The notes beneath the pieces were generated by a model. It saw nothing but the letters and a program-made list of their open reading frames with translations, had not been told where the DNA came from and made no database searches. 64,000 bases of DNA from Neurospora intermedia (lineage: Eukaryota; Ascomycota; Sordariomycetes; Sordariales; Sordariaceae): assembly GCA_037102815.1 (NCBI GenBank), contig BTPP01000004.1:4464001-4528000 (forward strand). Reading direction: 5' to 3'. Shown piece after piece: positions 21,416-32,416 of the stretch. Made by a program: the position numbers and the translations under genes. Numbering within the stretch: the first letter of the stretch is position 1; every line of letters starts with the position of its first letter.

Positions 21416-24400
21416 ATGCCACCACAGTGGAACATTTGGGCGCGGTGCTTTTCTCTCAACGTCACAAACTGAGGCAGACAGCGCTTCATGAGGCCGAGAC
21501 CTTTGCCTGTTCGCTTCGAGCTTGTTGGGCTGGCACCCAGGACACAACCTGGCTATCGGCCAAGTACATTCTTGTATCCCATCAACGACAACCAAGCCTT
21601 TGGTCCGATCAATCAATCTTCTGCGCCTTCAACGCCTCTTAATTCGACTTATAGCGCCTTTCTCTTTCAGGCCGCAACAAAAGTGAACTCAACGCCCAGC
21701 GACACTGTTGGTTTCAACAGCAACAGCTCACCAAAGAAGCAAAACCTGCATCTCGGCGGGAACAGTCCCTCCTCCTTTTTATCCTAAAAGATGCCCCCGA
21801 ATTATCACCAGAGGCATCAAGCGGCGTTTTCGCACCCGGTTCCTTCCAACCGGATCAGTGATCGTTTCCTCGAGGTAGGCATAAATACCTACAAGGTGAT
21901 ACACCGAAAGGGATTGTACACCTGCTCCGTCGTTAGAGGCAAACAGAACTCTATGCGCACTAATAGACATCCAATTGCTACGGTCCATACTCATGACCAG
22001 TGTGGTTCTAGTACCCAAGTACTCAAGTCTCTAAACACTCACGATGTATAGTTAAATGGAGCACGACTTCTTTCATAACAACATATTTTACTTGTTTAAA
22101 TGTTCATACTTACCTTGACATAGAGGTCACATCATGTCTTGTCCATAGCATCCCCAAGTAGATATAGATACCTACACTACAAATACTGCATACTCTGGGA
22201 TCTGTGTAAATGTCTTTTGCAAATAGCCAGCCTAACTTGTTTTGTCATACCTCTACGAACTATCACAACTTCAACTGGCAATCCTGAATGTTTCTATTCC
22301 GGTCACTCAGGCTCTCACACTGGTACAGCTAGGTCTTATTTCTTCCGTTCTTGAAGCCGAGACGTACACATGCTTTGTTTAAGTCGTTTGTTCTTTGCTT
22401 AGACACCTTTGGTATTTCCCTTTCCTCCATTTCTTGATGGTTACCTAGAGGTGCCGAGTAGCTACTCGTCACATGCCGACATTGACTACCTTTTTTTCTT
22501 AGTGTGTGCCCTTTTCTTCATTCATACTTGTCCCTACCAAGTAGTGTACTCTCTGCATCACCACAACTTTTCTTCCTTGTAACCCACCTATTCCTTACTG
22601 TCCTAGAGTAAGTAAGAAAAGGCTCATCCGGTAAAATCTCCGGAGGTAGCTCTCACCGCGTGGGAAGCGAGTTAAGTGCCAGTCAGGACCTCACCTCTCA
22701 GACCACCACGACTGGTGGTTTCAGGGGCAGGATTTTCGGATCGTCATCAATCTCAATCACGCTCATCATGGGCAAATTATGATCATCAGTTGTCACCTTT
22801 TCAAGGCCGAAAAATACCAATATCATACTTATTTCCCAAATTTCTAGCCATCCCACTATTCCATGAAAGGGCAAAAATGTTAAAGTTGGCCAGGTCACCA
22901 TGTGGAGTGAACCACAATGCTCTAGATCCAGCTCCAACCTCCGAGAACTGTACCACGAGTACGTAGTACCGCGCACCTGGCAACCCAATGTTTTCATCAA
23001 CGGGAACCATTCACTCAGCCATGGGATCACTGGGCCCCGCCGTCCATCCTAAGATTGGGGCTTGGGACGAGAACTTGTATGTCCGCTGGTACCTTGGGCG
23101 CAGGGTCGCCATTTCGAAGGTGGAGGGGCGGGGACATTGAGTGAAAAGAGGGGAAGGGAAATTTGCCGACCGGCTACAAGTATGGAAGGCACGCGGCTTG
23201 GGGTGGCCGAGAGTATGGCGGCAGGTGCTGCTTTCTTGGTGAAACTAGAGGGTTCTACGTTGGACCGCAGGCTTGGTAAAGGGGTGGCAGCAACTGGGTG
23301 GTCACCTTGATCGTAGAGGTACCTAATTGTTGCGTCTCGACACTTAGTCAACTCACACACTCATATGAATGAACCTTTGGAAATTGAATGTCAAATTTGT
23401 GTCTCCTTGTAGGGTTCCGGCGACGGTAGGACAAATGCGAGTAATCAAAACACTTCATGTCGGGGAAAAGGAAGAACCTCGCATGCCTTGATGTCCGCTC
23501 GTCCTCGTGGAGTTGAGTTATTCGCAACTTCTGAGTGAACATCGCATCGACGACAGATCCATGGAAGGCACTGGCTATCCACCACGCAATGATGAACTTT
23601 CACTTGTTTCTCGAGGGCTTCATCAGGTAAGTGCGCAGTGGTGGCAAGCACTTGGGGAAGGTACGAGCCACCACCCAGATCATAATACCCCTTCCGACTC
23701 CCCAAAGGGTCTCGGTTCTTTCCTTCTTCGCGAAGACAAGACGAGCACATGACTAAACTCTGACGGCGCCTTCCAGTTCTGATTTCAGGAGCTCCGATCT
23801 CATTAGGCGGGGGAACTTGAGAGAAAACGAAATACTTGGGGTCCGGCTGGTTCTGCCAGAAGAGATTATTGACTTAACCTTTGCAACTACAAACTTCTTC
23901 GCAAGCTCTTCCACGGTATACGATTCACAGCTTGTCTTATCGCCTACCAAAAACATTCACATCTCATTCACGGGCTTTCCCTCACGATTCAGCGTCGAGC
24001 ATTGATATCGCCATCTCTCACAGCCGACCTGGGTGCCAAATCCTGATCGCAATTGTCATCCAGTGTCAGATGGCCCGTACAAAAAAAGCTTTCCCAGATG
24101 GCAGCTTCTTAGCTCGCAACCCCATGACCGAAATAAGGTATACCGGGTAGTGCCACATGAGGCTGAGAAGAGGAATCATCTGTCACACAAATAGGAGGTG
24201 TTGAGGTAAGAAACAACAAGTTTTTCGCGAGTGACTGATGAGTGTCCCCTTTCTAACCGCCTGTTTTCCATCTCCAGGTCACAGCTGCGCGGTCCGTGCT
24301 TGCCACTCCACCCTAAAAAACGATTCATGGCACTACCGATACATGAAGTCATCATCATCACAGCCACCAACAGGCGCGCTCGACCTCGCATCTTCACATC

Positions 24401-24750
24401 GGACCCTAGGACTACCCGAGAATGCCATGTGGCTGGAGCCGGACAGAGGGGTGTTCCACTCCTTACCTTCGACAGCTGCATCTAAATGTTCACGATCAAT
24501 CCATGACATGTTCTGGAAAGAGGCACCCTATAAGATCCCTTCCAGGTTTCTCCAGGTTTTCCATTTTTGGATAGGCTCATCCTCCGCAAAATCTTTTTTT
24601 GCACCCTGACATACCCCGGAAAACCCCGGATTGTCAACACTTCACCGTCGCATCGCAGTGTAGTGTACTCATGAGACCCCTGGACCTGATCGACGCTTCC
24701 CTGCAAGGCACTACCACAGTGGCTCATGTTATTTCGGCTTAAATTTAGGC
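21416..24750. other. 3.3-kb spacer
   Basis: No supported gene. Frames on both strands are short, without family motifs or consistent codon bias. Composition is more AT-rich around 21.9-22.6 kb. I see no clear transposon ends. Confidence 0.45.
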
Positions 24751-25738
24751 CTTGATCTCCAAGACGTTGTGGCTTCCTGCGACGTACTCGGCCGTCTTGA
24801 TGTCATCAAGGCTGAGTCTGCCCTCTACGGATGCGATGCCGCCAAGCCCATGTTCATGGCTTCTGTGACGGCAATGATGGACCTAGCGCCTCTGTCCCTG
24901 TTCCTGACGGGAATGACTTCACCACCATCACCACCACCGACACTGTTACCCCGGATAGCTCCACCACCATCTCTCACTGTGTCGTCATTACCTTCAGCAC
25001 TGTCGTCCCCTCCAATACTGACAGTGTTCCTGGCCCTGTCCCTCCGGCCCGTATTGTGAGGAGAGCTGGAAGTGCGCATCTGAGTTTGCTGCCGAGCCCC
25101 AGTGCGCCGTTTCTATTATTGAGAAGACCGCCTGTGATCTGGGCTGTGTATCTGATGACCACTACTGCGAGTGCACCAACGCTGAGACAATCCAGCTTAC
25201 CATTGTCGTGGACGTTCCAGGCGCTTGCGAAGCCAGCATGATCAACGACGTTCCTTTTTCCGTTGAGACCCTTTGCAAATATGACTTCGCCAAGCCAGCT
25301 TTCACCGAGTGCGGCTCCAGACCCGGCCCTACCGGCGGCAGCAGCGCTGACCCCGTCACCACTACCTCTGCTCCCGTCCCTGGCCGCGGCTACGGCGGTG
25401 GCTCAGGTCCTTCCAGCTCCGGCTCGTCCCACTGCCCTGCCGCTATCTCTGTCCCTGGGGGTCACTGCAGCATCGACAACTGGATTTGCGCTGAGCAGTT
25501 CAAGGCTATTTTCCAGTGCGCCGTCAGCTTCATCGAGGACACTGCCGTTTCCGTTGGCTGCAAGAAGGGTAAATACGGAGGAGACTCAAGGTCTTGTCTC
25601 AACAATGTCCTGTCTGGCTGCGGTGTCACCAAGGGCGCCCAGGTGATCTCGGCCGTCAAATCTCTGCGCCTGCAACGCTCCTGCTCCTACCTCTACCACT
25701 TGCGGTGCTGTTGCCCGGCACTAGATGCGTTACCCTAA
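24751..25738 (+). pseudogene. broken cysteine-rich CFEM-like gene
   Basis: Coding-like sequence runs through three reading frames in turn. Frame 1 covers about 24751-24890 (VVASCDVLGRLDVIKAE...). The next frame covers about 24890-25045 with a Thr/Ser/Pro linker (TTITTTDTVTPDSSTT). The third covers about 25045-25738. The last part has a CFEM-like cysteine pattern: EPQCAV, then TACDLGC, HYCECTN, GACEAS and ETLC. A Gly/Ser/Pro linker and a second cysteine-rich block (HCPAA, GGHCS, WICAEQ, FQCAV, GCKKG, SCLNN, SGCG) follow. CFEM proteins are fungal secreted or GPI-anchored surface proteins, some binding heme. I found no signal peptide, no start ATG and no convincing introns at the frame changes, so it looks like a decayed copy. 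The exact limits are uncertain. Confidence 0.45.
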
Positions 25739-27744
25739 GGGCTGCTATCTTTGCTGTTCTTCTTCGAGTTCAGTCAGTCCAGGATAAACATGATGAACTC
25801 GTTCCTTTGTACTGTTTCTTTTCTTGGTATTCTGGAACGAGGAAAGCTGTTCTACACATGATGGCTTGATGAACCTTGATGCTCAATTGAGACAAGTGTT
25901 GACGAATGTCTGCTGCCAATGTGCCTGTTTGGTTTTACGGGTGAGTGAGTGATTGCCTGCAGGGGGAAATGGAAATGAGCTAGTATGACGTACTTGTCTC
26001 TGTTGGTTGTTGATCACCAACGTTCGCGGTGGTTGCTGCAAGGTGTGGAGTTGGAAAGGAGGTCGGTGTTTCTTTGATGACACTCGTTGGATAGAGCGCG
26101 GAGTTAAGCCTCACTTGGCTATGACGACATTTGTTGATTTGCGCTGGAATGACTGCTTGATCTGCTTTCAATTGGTCTTTTTCCGATCCGCGATGGTCAT
26201 ATTTCCAGTTGGGCCTGAGTTGTCTATAGCGATGTTGTTGACTTGTCGTGGGTACAAACGCTAAGATCGGTTTTCTATTAGTCTGCATGCTAACGATGGA
26301 AAGATCTCACCAAGCGGCTACCGGTCATGGTGTGTTTGTCGGTGTGCCGTTGTGACAGAGGACGACTGCACGGCACAGCACAGCACGCTTGGCCCCGATC
26401 GCTGGCCAGTCACAAGCCAGTGAGCGGTGTGACCTTTTGGCGGAATGCCCGGACAGGAAGGCCGCAGAAATGGCCATGACCGCCAAGGTGTTTACTTTCG
26501 GAGCGCCGTCATCCGCGATAATCTCCCATCAATCGGAGAGCTTCCGTCGTCTAAGTGCTGAGCCAACATGCCGCTTCGGGCATCCCGACTTCCTCTTGGC
26601 GCCGTACCGCGTCCCTCACGCGCCTTAGCAGCATGACCAACATGAACTCCTCCAAAAGTGAGCCAAGACACGCATACATAATCACATCGCCGAGAGACTG
26701 CGATCCCGTTGACGACACGGCCCGCGCAGAGCGCGGAGGCTTGCTGTCAATGGCTGCCAAGTGTTAACAGCGTTTACGGCGGAGTTCAGCGGACTTATTG
26801 TTGGCGTCTTTCAGGATCTGTTAGTGTCTGTTAGTGGCATTGCTGGGCCCATTCCTCTCTCCGCCTTCAGCACCCCCGCGGTCAAGGCTGTGTTTTGTCC
26901 ATCACAGTCCACATGGAACTGTTTCAGGACGAGGAGATCTGGGGAAGGAAAGACATCGCTGGGACTGATGGAGTTGTTCTCGCTGGCCATCAGGGTCGGT
27001 TGTAGCGGTTATGCGGGGCAGGCCCGCCCGCCCACGGGGCTCCATCTCAGACGGTTTTTCCTCCTTCAGCAGCGGCGGGGGTTTGTTTTGATGTTGAAAA
27101 TTTGGCTGAAAAGAAAAAGGGGGGGTTTACATATTTGTTGTGTTCCTGGCTGTTGTTGCGGGCTCAAAGGTCCGTCCAATCCTTGTAATTCACTGAACAC
27201 CGTGCCTCCTTCAATTTCTTCTTATCGTTATTATCTTTTTTTTTTTTCTTTCCCCTCTATTATTCGTCTTTGTTCGAGGTGGCCATGATGGGGACTGGAA
27301 GCATCGAGCCCATTCAATCAACAAACCCAATGGCAAAGGAAATTTCCGACACATGGGCTTAACGTGGGCAATATCCAACCATGCCGTCGCAATCTCTGTT
27401 ATCTTTGACCCCTGGAAACGGGTTCCTGTCACACTGCCTGTCAAATACTCTGGGCGCGGGTAGGAAATGCTTTCCGTCTGGAAAAGGAGATGATCACCAT
27501 TGCATTGCCGCACTTTTAGGCGTTTCTAGCCGTTTTTAGAACCTCTTGGGCAACCTCTTGGGCGACTTGAACCTCTTGGACCAAGTCGGAGATATCAGTG
27601 GGCGTCTTGGCCTTCGGTTCAGGATGTGGTGGCTGCCCTTGGCTTTTTTTCACCTTTTTAAACTGCTTGGCTCTGCTTGGCAAGGTATTGGGCGACGACG
27701 ACTCACCTTAACGTCATCCATGCTTTTACTGCAACATTGTTACA
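25739..27744. other. 2-kb spacer
   Basis: No gene supported. The right part has poly-T near 27236-27249 and CTTGGGC-type short repeats near 27545-27600, just before the second miniature element. Confidence 0.45.
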
Positions 27745-28093
27745 GTATCAACCCCTGAAAGAAGAGCACCCCCCCAAAGTGCAAGTAACCCCCAAAGTGC
27801 ACAAGGATTGGGCGGCCGGAATTGTTCTCCCATATAAAACCTGCAAACCGCAAAGTACATACTCTTTGATGAGGATTTGCATCTACAGGGTTTTGATCTT
27901 GGAATGAGAAGAACATCTGACCCGGTTACTGGGGCTCTGAAGGTCCCCATTTTTTGATGTAGTTGGGCGCTCTGGTGTGGCTAGAAGTTGTCTTAGACTA
28001 TGGTCTGTGCACCAGATGCCCCGAGTGCAAAACACCGACAAGGTGCAAAGAAATCTGGGGGCCCCAACTGTTAGAACTTTCAGGGGTTGATAC
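27745..28093. mobile_element. 349-bp MITE-like element with perfect 17-bp TIRs
   Basis: GTATCAACCCCTGAAAG at 27745-27761 reappears as its exact reverse complement at 28077-28093. Inside each end, related GTGCAA-type motifs and C- or G-rich tracts also face each other (AAAGTGCAAG on the left, GGTGCAAAGAA on the right). There is no coding frame for a transposase. If the borders are TA-TCAACCCC...GGGGTTGA-TA, the TA flanks again fit a Tc1/mariner-like target duplication. The end sequence differs from that of the 12.8-kb element, so it belongs to another family. Confidence 0.65.
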
Positions 28094-30017
28094 CCGACTG
28101 GAGTGTATCTTTCTTCTTCGACCCCCTCCCCTCCCCCCTTCTTCCTCCTTCCCCCCTTTTCTTTTTTGCTTCGCTGAGCCTCAACTGACTGTAACAATAT
28201 GTGTAGCATCTTAGAGAGCCAAGACCGGCCAAGAAAGTGAGAAACATAGCCAAGAACGGCATTTTCTAGTAAACGGCTCCCGTGAAGTCGAGATGAAGCC
28301 GGGAGTCTGTTTTAAGACCCGTCCAGGCCGTCATGGATATGGGCGGCCCACACGGTAAAAGGTCCGACTTTGAAAGATTGCTATTCGTCGGAGCCATCAA
28401 GGTTCGGGACGTCTAGGTTGGGCATGTTGTTGTTCAAGTTGTTGTCGAGAGTTGGTGGTATTTTGAATATCATCATCATCATCATCATCCATCTTGGTAC
28501 TTCAGACGGTTTCTCAGGGATGGATGACGGAGTTATGATCTGCGATAAACTGTGTTCCTCGTGTTTTTTTTCTGTTCAATTTTTTTTCTCCGCTTCATCT
28601 ACATGCTAAAAGTTCCGCTCGACGAATCGACTACCACGGACACAACACCACGCGCCATTCTCCTATCTTTTTGGGAGACAGCAAATCTCCTCTTGGCATA
28701 CTCGAGAATAGACACAGATACCGCAGATCACAAGAGTGGACCATCGGACCCCGGGAGTCGAACCCCCTTGCCGCCCCCACCACTGCCCCCTAAGCGCGAT
28801 CTTCAAAGCCAGAGACAGGGTGCTGCGTAGCAGTAGACAAGGCACGGGTGTTGTATTCCCTGCACACAACTGCCGCTTTTTGTCTGGGCATTCGCAGAAC
28901 ACCATCTAAGAGATAAATGGATATCCTTCTTGGCATATGTCCCTGTTTACGAATCCATCCCTCCGCGGCGGTGCAGGATTTCCGAGATGAATTCACCAGA
29001 CCAGACATCAGTTTCGAAACGAGTCAGGTCAGGTCGAGGAGGGAAAAGAAAAAGAAGATATAAAAAAAAAATCCACAGAAGAGCACCGTTTCAAGACGAC
29101 GATATACTTTTCTCTTATAAGATCCCAGCCAACTCAAAACTGTAGCTGGGATCAGATATCTAGACCCCCGACACTCTAGGTATGCCCAAGCAAGATTAAC
29201 AAAAGCGGTCTGAGCCCGGAATAGATGCCCAGACTAACCACCATTTCGTGTATTTTCACTAGCAGGCAACAGTCTAACAGTGTGGATCGCTCGAGAAAAG
29301 GCCCAACTTCCCCCCGACTTGTCTCGCCTCCTGGTTCGTCATTCCCTGCTACCATTCTGAAGCATCCCTATCATACACTGCATCTGCCAAGGTCTGCCCA
29401 GACATCTGGCGAACATCATGAGCATCGACAGCCTCGCGATGGACCCCTTGGCAAATATAGATCGACCTTCCCAGCTTGAAACGTTTGGGCGACAGTTGAC
29501 GCTTGCGAATCCTGGAGAGATTCGGGGGATGCGCCTCAGGGACTACAGGGGCCCACCCGGTGTGTGTTGCGTACGTGCGTGCTGTGCAGTCCGTCTGATG
29601 TGATGAGAAGGGGGTCTGGCGTCCAAGGTTGGAGAAGGAATCATGGAGATCATGGAGTCCCTGGAGAACCTTAAAAGTAGACTGTCTCGACGCTCGGTTC
29701 TCTGACAATCCCCCCCATCCTCATCAGCTTCATTCGCTTCGACCAGCAGTTTCGTCTCCATCTTGATATATCAAGCCCATGATTCGACAGTAACCGACAG
29801 TGGCCAAAAGACTTCCCCTACCATCACTTCGACGCTCGGTCTGATCTGAAGTTTTTGGGTTGCCCATTTCGCTTGAACCACCGACTCCTTCATATCATTC
29901 GACACTCCACGATACACCCCACGATCTCGAATCTAGAAACACACCTTTCCCACACAGTTTACACATTGCCGTGTCTTCCGTGGAGCAAATACAACAAGCA
30001 GATTGACAGACGCCATC
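28094..30017. other. spacer and upstream region of the transporter gene
   Basis: No gene supported. Holds an ATC triplet tract (about 28471-28490) and C/T-rich stretches. The last few hundred bases are the likely promoter and leader of the plus-strand transporter. Confidence 0.45.
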
Positions 30018-31670
30018 ATGATGGGACAGTCCACCAACATGGGCAGCCAGGCTCCCATGCCGCCTCCTGTGCAGACGGGAACGCACGTCATCATCCATGA
30101 CACCACATACAACCAGAACCAACAGTCGCCAACACAATATCAACAACAACAAAACAGACTCAACCCAGTCGACACCTCCTTTCTCGGCTCCCACTCTCGG
30201 CAGTCCTCATCCGCAACCGTAACTGGTGACGATTCTGACCCATCCCGCGCCTACGGCACCTACGCCGGGACACCAAAGGGTGAGTATGAGAAGAAGGGCC
30301 GTTCAACCGATTACCTCTCCGGCCCCACCGGCGACAACTCCCTCAACACCTCGGCCGCCTCCTCCAGGTTAGCCCTCAACTCCAACAACGAGAAGTCCAA
30401 CCACGATGGCCACATGTCCGGCGGCGCCGGCCACCACCACCGCCGCTCCGCCTCCCCCTCTTCCTCCTCCTCCGATTCCGACTCCGACCTTGAAGGTGCC
30501 GGCGGCCACATGCAAAAAGGCCATCACCACGTAGACCCCTACGACCCTTCCCGGCCAAAGCTACCGCTCAAAGCTCGGCTAAAACACTTCACCTGGGCCT
30601 GGTACACCCTCTGCATGTCCACCGGCGGTCTCTCCCTCTTGATCGCCGCGCAACCACACACCTTCCCCGGCCTGCGCCAGATCGGCATGACCGTCTACAT
30701 CATCAACATTATCATTTTCGTCCTCCTGACCTCCCTCCAAATCACCCGCTTCATGCTCCACGCCGGCTCCTTCAAAGCCAGCCTCACGCACCCGCGCGAG
30801 GGCTTCTTCTTCCCCACCTTCTTCCTCAGCATCGCCACGCTCATCACCTCGACCCAAAAATACGGCACCCCTCCCGACGCCGAACCCAGCCAGGACCTCG
30901 TCTGGGTCTTGCACATTGCCTTCTGGATCTACCTCATCCTCGCCACCGCCGTCGCCATCGGTCAATACTCCTTCCTCTTCAGCCAAAAACGCTCCTTCTC
31001 GCTCGCTACCATGATGCCCACCTGGATCCTGCCCATCTTCCCTGTCATGCTCTCTGGCACCATCGCAGCCGTCATCTCCCCCTTCCAACCCCCTCACCGC
31101 GCCATCGTCGTCATCTGCGCCGGCCTCACCTGCCAAGGCTTGGGAGCCGCCGTGGCCTTCATGATGTACGCCCACATGGTCGGCCGTCTCATGTCCGTCG
31201 GTCTTCCGGACAGGGAACACCGTCCCGGCCTGTTCATGTGCGTCGGCCCGCCGTCCTTCACTGCGCTAGCATTCATCGGCATGGCGCAGGGACTTCCCCG
31301 GGACTTTGACCACGACATGGACGGGTTCATCGACGCAGGCATGATTCGCACCATGGCTGTCATTGGCGCCGTGTTCCTCTGGGCGCTGGCGTTCTGGTGG
31401 TTCTTTATTGGTGTGTTGGCTGTGTTGGCGAGCAGACCCAAGTATTTCCATTTGGGATGGTGGGCGAGTGTGTTCCCCAACACGGGATTCACGTTGGCGA
31501 CGATTAGTATTGGGAATGCCTTTCAAAGCGATGCGGTGTTGTGGGTGGGCACGGGCATGAGTTTGTGTTTGTTGGGGACGTATTTGTTTGTGTTGGGGAA
31601 CCATGTGCGGGCGGTGGTGGTGCAGGATATTTGTTATCCCGGGAGGGATGAGGATGTGGAGGATCATTGA
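30018..31670 (+). CDS. SLAC1/TDT family transporter (malate or sulfite type)
   Basis: Single-exon gene of 550 residues from the first ATG (MMGQSTNMG); a second ATG follows directly. Residues 1-186 are a polar, Gln/Ser/His-rich cytoplasmic N-terminus with low-complexity Ser-Asp runs. From about residue 187 come some ten hydrophobic segments of the tellurite-resistance/dicarboxylate-transporter fold. The first has the family signature FTWAWYTLCMSTGGLSLL. The GPPSFTALAFIGMA segment and GNHVRAVVV near the end also fit. Characterised fungal members are the malate carrier Mae1 and the sulfite exporter Ssu1; plants have SLAC1 anion channels. It acts in the plasma membrane, by family. Which anion is moved cannot be decided here. 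It is convergent with the DOA10 gene about 750 bp away. Confidence 0.93.
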   Translation: MMGQSTNMGSQAPMPPPVQTGTHVIIHDTTYNQNQQSPTQYQQQQNRLNPVDTSFLGSHSRQSSSATVTGDDSDPSRAYGTYAGTPKGEYEKKGRSTDYLSGPTGDNSLNTSAASSRLALNSNNEKSNHDGHMSGGAGHHHRRSASPSSSSSDSDSDLEGAGGHMQKGHHHVDPYDPSRPKLPLKARLKHFTWAWYTLCMSTGGLSLLIAAQPHTFPGLRQIGMTVYIINIIIFVLLTSLQITRFMLHAGSFKASLTHPREGFFFPTFFLSIATLITSTQKYGTPPDAEPSQDLVWVLHIAFWIYLILATAVAIGQYSFLFSQKRSFSLATMMPTWILPIFPVMLSGTIAAVISPFQPPHRAIVVICAGLTCQGLGAAVAFMMYAHMVGRLMSVGLPDREHRPGLFMCVGPPSFTALAFIGMAQGLPRDFDHDMDGFIDAGMIRTMAVIGAVFLWALAFWWFFIGVLAVLASRPKYFHLGWWASVFPNTGFTLATISIGNAFQSDAVLWVGTGMSLCLLGTYLFVLGNHVRAVVVQDICYPGRDEDVEDH

Positions 31671-32416
31671 GTTTCCTTTGGTGTTCGTCTTCAGTGAAAA
31701 TTGGCAAGCGATTTTGATTGATTGATTGTATAGGATATATGCTTCGTTCTGATTTAGATTTTATTTCGTGGGAGTTAAAAGGGGCGATGGCGACAAGCGA
31801 TGATTGGCGAACAACTTTCTTCTTTATTTTCTTTTATCCTCTGATTCTTATAGACTTCGAGCTGGACTTGTCGTTCTTCTTCATTGTGTTTTTTTGTATG
31901 GGCATGGCATGGCATGGCATGGCTTGATAATACCACCACCATGGACGGACGGACGCTTAGATGTTGGATAATACTCACTCCGATGGAGAGAGAGACAGAC
32001 AGACTTAGATGTTAGATTTCATCATCAGAACTCGGACAATGGAAAAGACTAGGACTTTTTATGATATTAATTCAGCTTCTTCTTCTTCCAATTTGTCTTG
32101 TCTTGGCCATTGCGATTGAAATGAAATGAAAGGAGTACTTACATCAATGGCAATGCCAGAGGTGATCTCTCGCGACAATGCAATGTAACAACGCAAGTGT
32201 CTAGCAACCGCAGACTGCAAGTAAACAAATCAATATCCTTTTATGCTACGCTATGTCAATACTCTAACATATACAACAAGTCCAGTTTGGTATCATTGGT
32301 CTTCTCCCGCTGTTTCCTCTTCCCACCTCCCCTTTACTTTACCCTTATGCTTTTCCTCTCTCCTTTTCCTCCTCTTTCATATCTCTCTTCTTTCTTCACA
32401 CTAACAAGGTATCTCA
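31671..32416. other. spacer between convergent genes, with GGCAT repeat
   Basis: Shared 3' flank of the transporter (+) and DOA10 (-) genes. Includes four GGCAT units at 31901-31920, pyrimidine-rich tracts and short GACA repeats near 31990-32002. No gene is seen. Confidence 0.5.
31901..31920. repeat. (GGCAT)4 pentanucleotide repeat
   Basis: Four exact tandem copies of GGCAT in the convergent 3' region. Confidence 0.85.

Noticed and set aside
28735-28810. Possible tRNA on the minus strand (GGTTCGACTCC resembles a B-box)
   Set aside because: No matching A-box, T-stem or acceptor pairing could be built, and no T-run terminator follows.
30579-31220. 213-codon minus-strand frame opposite the transporter
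   Set aside because: Gly/Glu/Asp-rich mirror of hydrophobic transporter codons, with no independent coding evidence.
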